Of a stretch of DNA of 37,290 nt, positions 31,920-37,290 are shown piece after piece. Every line of letters starts with the position of its first letter. Position 1 is the stretch's first letter. Source of the DNA: Bacteroidota bacterium (GTDB lineage: Bacteria; Bacteroidota; Bacteroidia; Chitinophagales; Saprospiraceae); assembly GCA_017857395.1 (NCBI GenBank), contig JAFMDF010000060.1, positions 1 to 37,290 of the forward strand, read 5' to 3'. A program made the translations under genes and the position numbers. The notes beneath the pieces were generated by a model. That model made no database searches. It was not told the origin of the DNA and saw only the letters and a program-made list of their open reading frames with translations.

Positions 31920-33458
31920 TTACGCTTTCACCAAATACTTAGTCGCCCCCAATAAAGGATTAAAGAATTTCAATACTTCTACCCCACTATCATCTTGAAT
32001 TAATTCCCTTGTTACATCGGGTAACATAATCTCTGCTTGAGGAGGAAACACACCTGTTAATACCAAGCTATTACCTTCAAACCTACCCGTAGCATGAACA
32101 GGTTGCCCCATCGAATTTACGTCATTTGCTCCATTAAACATGGTATTATCGGTCATAAAAAATTCATGTAATAAACCTGTACTTGCCACTAAAATCCGAT
32201 TGCCACATTGTTCTATTCTTTCAGAATATTCCCCAGATGCTTGAAATTCCGTGCCGTCAATCGTTACGGTTTGTTCCTTCCATTCACCTTGCAAATCTGG
32301 AATACCTTCAGCAATTGGTGACGTGCAATCTGTATAAAAAGGGGCAGGATAACTATCCCCATAGCCAAAAGGTACAATTGGTGTATTCACTCTTGGAATT
32401 TCGGTTGCCGAACCCGCATATCTTTTAGAACTATCAAAATTCGCTTTTGAAATTAAATAATTGGTCGGTAAATTATTGTAGGCTGGATAATTAAAATAGG
32501 AATTATTTACCATAAAGGCATCATTCACTCTAATGACTGCTGTAGGGAAAATATCGCCAGTAGGATAAGTATCTCCAATGACCATTGCAGAAGACCAACT
32601 ATCACTCGACTCAAATTTAGACACAAAAGGAATTCCTGCATTATTGACCACAATTAGTTCTGTGTCGTGTAAATAAATGCCATCACCTCCTCTAATAAAT
32701 CCTTCTGGGATATTGACTTCAGTCATTGCCGTTGGATTAGCAATATCTAGTTTATAAATTTTATTAGTAGCATAATGACTAATAATTAAATAGCCATCTC
32801 TGTGGTATTCGATGCCATTAAATCCTGTTTCCATGCTTGGGTCAGCAGGTGCGAAACTAGCATCGTTAAAGAAAATAGAGGCATTTCCTTCCATATCCAC
32901 TTTAAAAATAATGCCTTGGTCGGAATTAGACACATAGGCATTGCCTTCCAAATCAACTGCTACATCGTTTACAAAATTTAAGCCTGGACTAAGGGTAGAT
33001 AAATCGACATTATGCAACATACTTCCATCTGTCAAATTGAAGATAAAAAGGTTAGCAATTGCTGGATTTTGCAAATTAGCCGATACAGCCAATAAACGGT
33101 CATTGATTCTATCCGTTTGTAAGCCAAATATGCCATTTCCAGCAAAAACAGTTGGTGCAACTAAATTGGAAAGCGAACCATCTAAAGCTACCAAATTTAT
33201 CCCTGCTCCCGCAGCAGAGGAAATAATAAAGGATTCTTTAGCATAATCAAATTCAATACCTTCGGCTAAAATAGGGTTCATACCAGAATTGTAAGCTACA
33301 AAATTCGGGATAGATACTGTTGGTTCAGCAGGTTCCATTGGTGTGACGGGGACTTCTGGGTCAGGAGTTGGCGTGACATCCTCATCGTCTTTACAAGCTG
33401 TAATTAATACCAACAGACTAAAAATAAAAAGTAGGGAATACCAATTTGGTGATTTCAT
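31920..33458 (-). CDS. surface lipoprotein with SMP-30/NHL-like beta-propeller and C-terminal beta domain
   Basis: A 512-residue lipoprotein: signal peptide ending at LVLITAC (Cys about 22) followed by KDDEDVTPTPDPE, a strong match to the acidic export signal of surface lipoproteins in Bacteroidota and a Pro-rich stalk. Residues about 50-370 form repeated blade-like segments (LVALDGSLSNLVAPT, VNDVAVDLEGNAYVSNSDQG, GFNGIEYHRDGYLIISH) typical of SMP-30/NHL or gluconolactonase-like propellers. A final domain of about 120 residues (LQGEWKEQTVTIDG, IEQCGNRILV) resembles a lipocalin-like barrel. It is a single-gene unit downstream of a LytTR regulator, with its own terminator. It may be a lactonase or a binding protein; I cannot identify catalytic metal ligands. 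Confidence 0.72.
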   Translation of the reverse strand: MKSPNWYSLLFIFSLLVLITACKDDEDVTPTPDPEVPVTPMEPAEPTVSIPNFVAYNSGMNPILAEGIEFDYAKESFIISSAAGAGINLVALDGSLSNLVAPTVFAGNGIFGLQTDRINDRLLAVSANLQNPAIANLFIFNLTDGSMLHNVDLSTLSPGLNFVNDVAVDLEGNAYVSNSDQGIIFKVDMEGNASIFFNDASFAPADPSMETGFNGIEYHRDGYLIISHYATNKIYKLDIANPTAMTEVNIPEGFIRGGDGIYLHDTELIVVNNAGIPFVSKFESSDSWSSAMVIGDTYPTGDIFPTAVIRVNDAFMVNNSYFNYPAYNNLPTNYLISKANFDSSKRYAGSATEIPRVNTPIVPFGYGDSYPAPFYTDCTSPIAEGIPDLQGEWKEQTVTIDGTEFQASGEYSERIEQCGNRILVASTGLLHEFFMTDNTMFNGANDVNSMGQPVHATGRFEGNSLVLTGVFPPQAEIMLPDVTRELIQDDSGVEVLKFFNPLLGATKYLVKA

Positions 33459-33536
33459 ATTTCTTTGTTTTTAATAAAAAAAAACAAAAAAAGAGTACTT
33501 CCATTCGAAATAAGGAGGACGTAGCGTTGAAACGGA

Positions 33537-33544
33537 CAAATTTA
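33537..33544 (-). promoter_or_regulatory. putative -7 box for the beta-propeller lipoprotein gene
   Basis: Minus strand TAAATTTG matches TAnnTTTG and lies about 80 bp before the ATG at 33458. Two direct copies of ACGGACAAA (33532-33540 and 33553-33561) flank it and could bind the neighbouring LytTR regulator, which recognises direct repeats. No -33 box at standard distance. Confidence 0.45.
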
Positions 33545-33576
33545 GAAATGGAACGGACAAAAAAGTGCAGAAAGGT

Positions 33577-34332
33577 TTAGATTTTCACCAGCCAATTCAA
33601 AAACAACGGCGTTTTTTCTTTACTGATAATAATTTGTTCTTCAAAAGGAATATTTAGATTCAAGACCAATTTTCGGTTAAAATATTTCTCTGCATTTTTA
33701 ATCGCCTTTCTATTTACTAGACATTGCCGATTAGCTCGAAATAAATACGGTAGGTTCAATTTATCAAAATAGTCTAGAGATTCAATGGCGGTAAAATGTT
33801 GTTTGTTAAAAGTAATTAACTCCACTTTTCCAGCTCGGTGATTCAGTAATGCTATATCTTTTATAGGTAGGGGAATGATTTTTTCACCTTGATAGACCAA
33901 AATTGAGGTATTCGGTTTTGGTTGACTTGTTTGCTCCATTACTTGAAGGAGCTTTGATAATTTATTGCTTTTGAACTGGGTTAATTTTTCATATTTTTCA
34001 ATAACCTTTTCAATAGTCTCCTCAGAAAATGGTTTCAATAAGTAAGCAATCCCATTCGCTTCAAAAGCATTTAAAGCGTATTCATCATAAGCTGTGCAAA
34101 AAATGACAGGAACATTCACCTCTACTGCTTTAAAAATTTCAAAACTTAATCCGTCGGTTAGTTGAATGTCAGAGAATATTAAGTCTATAGTAGGGTTTTT
34201 ATTTAGAAAAGTAATAGCAGTATTAACGGAAGGGAGTTGTTTTACAATCGAAAAATTTGGTCGCACTTCTTTAATGCATGATGCTAAATCATCGGCAGTT
34301 ATTTGCTCATCTTCAATAATTAATACTTTCAT
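33577..34332 (-). CDS. LytTR-family response regulator
   Basis: A 251-residue regulator with an N-terminal receiver domain (acidic pair in IIEDEQ, phosphoacceptor Asp55 in IFSDIQLTDG, Thr in FCTAYDEYAL, Lys in YLLKPFSEE) and a C-terminal LytTR DNA-binding domain (about 145-250: ILVYQGEKIIPLPIKDIALL, FRANRQCLVNRKAI). It is paired with the sensor kinase immediately upstream (25-bp gap). LytTR proteins bind pairs of short direct repeats. Candidates are the ACGGACAAA repeats in front of the downstream lipoprotein gene. Confidence 0.93.
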   Translation of the reverse strand: MKVLIIEDEQITADDLASCIKEVRPNFSIVKQLPSVNTAITFLNKNPTIDLIFSDIQLTDGLSFEIFKAVEVNVPVIFCTAYDEYALNAFEANGIAYLLKPFSEETIEKVIEKYEKLTQFKSNKLSKLLQVMEQTSQPKPNTSILVYQGEKIIPLPIKDIALLNHRAGKVELITFNKQHFTAIESLDYFDKLNLPYLFRANRQCLVNRKAIKNAEKYFNRKLVLNLNIPFEEQIIISKEKTPLFLNWLVKI

Positions 34333-34357
34333 AGTTGGATTAACTTTAGTCCATCAA

Positions 34358-35353
34358 TCAAATCAATTTAATTTTCACTTTAAAAAAATGCTCGTTCTGC
34401 TCAATATCAATGGGGCAATTGGCAACTAAAAGACTTCTCTGATTCAAATTATTTAAACCAGTTTTAGTAGAAATCACTCCTTTTTTAGCACGTATATTAT
34501 TTTTTACTAGCAAATAATCCTCCTCTATCCACAGCGCAATTTTTAAGGGTGTTGCTTCATTAAAGGCATTATGTTTTATCGCATTTTCCACCAAGGTAAC
34601 TAAGGCAAAAAAAGGTAAGCGTTTTTGACGATATTTATCGGCTATTTGTAAATCAATTTGAATGGTATTTTTAAATCTTACCTTTTGCAATTCCACAAAT
34701 TGCAAACAATGGTCTAGTTCCTCTTGAAGGGTAATGGATTTATGTTCGTTCTTAAAAGTCTTTCTTAAAAATTCAGATAAGTGGAGAATATATTTTTCGG
34801 CATTCTTCGGTTGTGTTTTAATCAATGACTTGGAAATATTCAAAGCATTAAATAAAAAATGCGGATTGATTTGTTCCTTTAATAATTTATAAGCTGTTTC
34901 TAAATTTTGATACGTTAATGCTGCATTCTCTTTGACTAATTGAATGCCCTCTGCTCTCGTAAAAATCAAATCCAATAAGAGGTAAATGATAATATTTATC
35001 CCTGACACAATCGTAAATCGCAATAAAAAAGCAATAGCAACTGTATAACTATCCAAAGAAGTGGCTACTTTACCAGCCGAATCTTTTGTCAGAAAGACAA
35101 ACACAAGAATGATAATCGTTAAAACAATACCATATTGCCAATTTGCCTTTTTTTTTCTTTTAAAATAGGAAAAAAGCAAGGTTTGAACGCCCCACCAAAA
35201 AAGCGTCCCAAGGGTGAGCATTATCCATAAAACCAAAAACATTCCAATAGCTAAGGAATAAACAATAGCAAAGGGTGTCAAAGATAAGGCGGCAATAATT
35301 GGCGAAACAATTATGGCTCTGATTAATATTTGTTGTAGAATGTTTTTGGTCAT
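34358..35353 (-). CDS. YehU/LytS-type sensor histidine kinase
   Basis: A 331-residue kinase with about four N-terminal membrane helices (residues 5-130) and no large sensor domain, followed by the His_kinase (PF06580-type) region: phosphoacceptor His165 in KEQINPHFLFNALN and the ATP-binding N box LVENAIKHNAF, ending with a short G-box segment TGLNNLNQRS. The frame runs on to 35473, but those 40 codons translate a family A palindrome; the ATG at 35353 (MTKNILQQILIRAII) is the likely start. It forms a two-component pair with the LytTR gene. Confidence 0.92.
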   Translation of the reverse strand: MTKNILQQILIRAIIVSPIIAALSLTPFAIVYSLAIGMFLVLWIMLTLGTLFWWGVQTLLFSYFKRKKKANWQYGIVLTIIILVFVFLTKDSAGKVATSLDSYTVAIAFLLRFTIVSGINIIIYLLLDLIFTRAEGIQLVKENAALTYQNLETAYKLLKEQINPHFLFNALNISKSLIKTQPKNAEKYILHLSEFLRKTFKNEHKSITLQEELDHCLQFVELQKVRFKNTIQIDLQIADKYRQKRLPFFALVTLVENAIKHNAFNEATPLKIALWIEEDYLLVKNNIRAKKGVISTKTGLNNLNQRSLLVANCPIDIEQNEHFFKVKIKLI

Positions 35354-35367
35354 TCTTATATGAAATT

Positions 35368-35445
35368 CATTGTTAGATGGCTTGACGGTTAGATTGTTTA
35401 CCAGACGTTGACAGAACAATCTAACCATCAGACAATCAAGCAATC
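35368..35445. repeat. family A palindrome
   Basis: Left ATTGTTAGATGGCTTGACGG with TTAGATTGTT; centre GACGTTGACAG; right AACAATCTAACCATCAGACA then ATCAAGCAATC. It separates the kinase from the DUF1330-like gene. Confidence 0.88.
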
Positions 35446-35846
35446 TACCCACCACCCAACGTCTCCGTAGCAATCAATCCCCCATACTCCAAAGACAAAT
35501 GCCGATGATGCCCAATAGCCGCATATTCTTCTGATGTAGACATTTCAATAAAGGCTTCTTTGGATGGATAATACACCACTAAAAATCGGTCAGGTTGATT
35601 GTCGTAATCTCCGATAACCGTTTTTTTTGTATTACCTGCCCAAATGGTTTTACCTCCTACTTTTTCTAAAAGTGGGGTAACGTGTTTGGAGTAAGTATTA
35701 TAGGCTTCTTCGCCTGTTCTACCATCTTCTGTCTGGTCTTTAAATTTTAAAATATTCACCATCACTAATGGTGTTTGTGAAGGGTAGTTTTTGATGAAAT
35801 CTACGAAGTTTTCTTTGGGGGCTAATACTTGATTTGTTAAATGCAT
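35445..35846 (-). CDS. DUF1330-like small protein, close paralogue of the 16597-16992 gene
   Basis: A 133-residue protein nearly identical over most of its length to the TU3 copy: shared LAPKENFVDFIKNYPSQTPL, LKFKD, EDGRTGEE, KTIWAG, VVYYPSKEAFIEMS and EEYAAIGHHRHLSLEYGGL. As in TU3, a sulfatase gene of the same subfamily is encoded nearby upstream. A segment carrying sulfatase plus DUF1330 therefore appears to have been duplicated. The C-terminus here ends TLGGG instead of MME. Function as for its paralogue: small enzyme or binding protein, unassigned. Confidence 0.75.
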   Translation of the reverse strand: MHLTNQVLAPKENFVDFIKNYPSQTPLVMVNILKFKDQTEDGRTGEEAYNTYSKHVTPLLEKVGGKTIWAGNTKKTVIGDYDNQPDRFLVVYYPSKEAFIEMSTSEEYAAIGHHRHLSLEYGGLIATETLGGG

Positions 35847-35849
35847 AGA

Positions 35850-35910
35850 AATGATGGTTTGATTGTTTGATGGCTAGATGGTCAACGTCATGTATAACCA
35901 TCAAACCATT
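35850..35910. repeat. family A palindrome
   Basis: Left AATGATGGTTTGATTGTTTG with ATGGCTAG; centre GTCAACGTC (35881-35889); right ATAACCATCAAACCATT. It lies just upstream of the DUF1330-like gene. Confidence 0.85.
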
Positions 35911-35943
35911 TTTAAAATTTCAATTTATCATTAGAGTGAAGGT

Positions 35944-35998
35944 CTGATGGCTTGGTTGTCTGATGGTTTGCATCACGAACCTTAACCATCAAACCATC
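35944..35998. repeat. family A palindrome (tandem with the previous copy)
   Basis: Left CTGATGGCTTGGTTGTCTGA with TGGTTT; diverged centre CATCACGAAC; right TTAACCATCAAACCATC. Two family A copies thus stand side by side in the gap after the sulfatase remnant. Confidence 0.82.
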
Positions 35999-36003
35999 TC
36001 TCT

Positions 36004-37200
36004 TCAATTCTGCCAATAAGCAAACTCATCATCCTTCGTTTTCGACTCATTAATATGCTTATCAATGTGAACAGGAGAATTCACGGCCCCTTCCCAAAGT
36101 GGGTCGGCTTGTTCGGCTAAAAAGGCAGTTAGTAAATTCGATAATTCTTTGTTTTTAGTAGTGTTTTGGTCAATTAAATTATTTTGCTCTGTTGGGTCAT
36201 TTTTTAAATCAAAAAGCCATTTCTTTTTTTGCTGTTGGTCCCAGAGTAATTTCCAATCGTCTTGAATAACTTGAGAAAAAGTACCATTCTTTGTAAACAA
36301 AGGACGTTCTGGGCTGCCTAGTTTTGCACCTGTTAAATAAGGTAACATGTTTGTTCCGTCCAATTTGCGGTCGGTAGGTAAAGTAGCTCCAGCTAAATTG
36401 GCGGCAGTTGAGAAAATATCCATATTTGAAACTCGTCCGTCATAAACTTGTCCAGCAGGAATACTATCTGGATAATTGACAATAAAAGGAACATGAATAC
36501 CCCCTTCAAAAAGCGTTAATTTCCACCCTCGATAGGGCTTATTGCCATTGGGTAAGCCTACATAATTCGGTGCCCCATTATCACAAGTAAAAATAATAAT
36601 GGTGTTGTCATCAATGCCATTATCTTTTAATGCTTGACGGATTTTACCGACCCCTCTATCCACCGATTTCACCATAGCCGCTTGTACTCTTTCTGTGTGG
36701 TCGTCGATATAAGAAAGCGCATCATAATCTGATTTCAAAGCTTGCAAAGGCGTATGAACTGCCCAATAAGCTAGGTATAAAAAGAAAGGTTGATTTTTAT
36801 TTTTTTCAATAACTTTGACCGCTTCATTGGTAAAATAATCGGTCATGTGTCCATCAGGTTTAAAACGACCACTATCGTTATGCTGAACGGCATAAGACAA
36901 ATTTCCCCACAAAAATTTATCTATGGGGTCAAAATCTAATTTGGCATTCACCACATTCGGGTCATCTTCTGGTAAAAACAAGCCACCTGTTTCCAACCAT
37001 AGGCTTTCATCAAAACCTTGATTCTTCGGTTGAAATTTATCCGCCCCTCCCAAATGCCATTTGCCTATATGGACATTATGATAGCCTGCTGGTTTTAATA
37101 TTTCTGGTAAAATGATTTCGGAAGGGGGCAAACCCATTTCGCTCATTTCTGGCAATGCCTCATCTAGTGCGGCATTGTATATATAAGCAGCTATTCTAGG
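36004..37200 (-). pseudogene. 5'-truncated sulfatase, active-site Cys region missing
   Basis: About 395 codons closely matching the C-terminal three quarters of the TU3 sulfatase: MGLPPSEIILPEILKPAGYH, IGKWHLGGADKF, ESGR-type lid segments, FTCDNGAP, and the same C-terminal DEFAYWQN. Homology starts near KPRIAAYIYNAAL (about 37200) and no frame of the remaining 90 bases encodes the expected FGFEYTP-like segment. The in-frame stop at 37246-37248 closes the frame upstream. The metal-binding Asp pair and the CxAxR formylglycine site are therefore absent. This is a real break, not just the window edge, and probably results from an insertion. The remnant is followed by two family A palindromes. Confidence 0.75.
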
Positions 37201-37236
37201 TTTGGCAGAAAAAGGGCAAAATCGTAAATTAGCGGC

Positions 37237-37290
37237 ATGAAAAACTTAGCGATAGATACCCTTTTTAAGTTCACAAAAGATAAATTTGAC
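37237..37290 (+). CDS. 5' end of an unidentified rightward gene (possibly a transposase)
   Basis: An ATG opens 18 codons (MKNLAIDTLFKFTKDKFD) running off the window without a stop. It lies at the point where the sulfatase homology breaks, on the opposite strand, which is the position expected for the first gene of an insertion sequence. GGTTTGGCAGAAAAAGGGC at about 37199-37217 may be the element end. Too little sequence is visible to name a family. Confidence 0.35.
   Translation, partial: MKNLAIDTLFKFTKDKFD

Noticed and set aside
1662-36000. Regularly spaced repeats considered as CRISPR arrays or attachment sites
   Set aside because: Copies are single, palindromic, kilobases apart, lack spacer arrays and have no cas genes or integrase nearby.

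Overview
The window reads as accessory DNA from a Bacteroidota chromosome, most likely a Saprospiria- or Cytophagia-like marine or freshwater heterotroph. That assignment is inference. It rests on the AT-rich composition, TAnnTTTG-type -7 promoter boxes, few Shine-Dalgarno sites, a TonB-dependent receptor with a CarboxypepD_reg-like N-terminus, lipoproteins of the SCKKD/ACKDDED type, and a YehU/LytTR-type two-component pair.

Layout. Positions 1-5100 hold three flavin amine oxidases (one reading left; two tandem lipoprotein paralogues reading right), a small membrane protein and the 3' remnant of an unidentified gene. Positions 5110-31735 are a large catabolic block, read leftward except for one TetR-family regulator (24271-24909, +). 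By gene order and promoter sequences it splits into four transcription units: TU1 (9037 to 5110) haloalkane dehalogenase, 4-TM protein, DUF1330-like protein, serine hydrolase; TU2 (15146 to 9074) a second haloalkane dehalogenase, ACAD10/11-type dehydrogenase, SDR, classical acyl-CoA dehydrogenase, ACAD10/11-type phosphotransferase; TU3 (23946 to 15250) TonB-dependent receptor, 4-TM protein, sulfatase, acyl-CoA ligase, DUF1330-like protein, MFS transporter; TU4 (31735 to 25042) unknown 207-aa protein, nitronate-monooxygenase-like flavoprotein, crotonase, thiolase, enoyl-CoA isomerase-like protein, epoxide hydrolase, SDR. Positions 31920-37290 hold a beta-propeller lipoprotein, a LytTR response regulator with its kinase, a second DUF1330-like protein, a decapitated sulfatase, and the start of an unidentified rightward gene.

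How it may work together (inference). The receptor and MFS protein move a substrate. Sulfatase, dehalogenases and epoxide hydrolase turn sulfate-ester, carbon-halogen and epoxide groups into hydroxyls. SDRs oxidise alcohols, the ligase makes CoA thioesters, and the dehydrogenases, crotonases and thiolase run beta-oxidation. The separate kinase and ACAD10/11-type dehydrogenase resemble the two halves of the system that removes 4-hydroxyl groups from acyl-CoAs (mammalian ACAD10/11; LvaA/LvaC of levulinate catabolism). A chain that is halogenated, sulfated and hydroxylated, such as a chlorosulfolipid, would need this set of activities. No substrate is proven.

Two non-coding signals stand out. 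First, the promoters of all four units carry a TAGGTTTTAAAACCTA-like site against or inside the -7 box: perfect palindromes for TU2 and TU4, degraded for TU1 and TU3. This is a candidate operator for the local TetR protein. Second, almost every intergenic gap contains an imperfect palindrome from one of about six unrelated families. One carries a second palindrome inserted between 9-bp direct repeats, one is a 200-bp chain of mirrored hairpins, and one supplies the last codons and stop of a gene. Several apparent N-terminal extensions come from these palindromes, so the starts of seven genes were moved inward.
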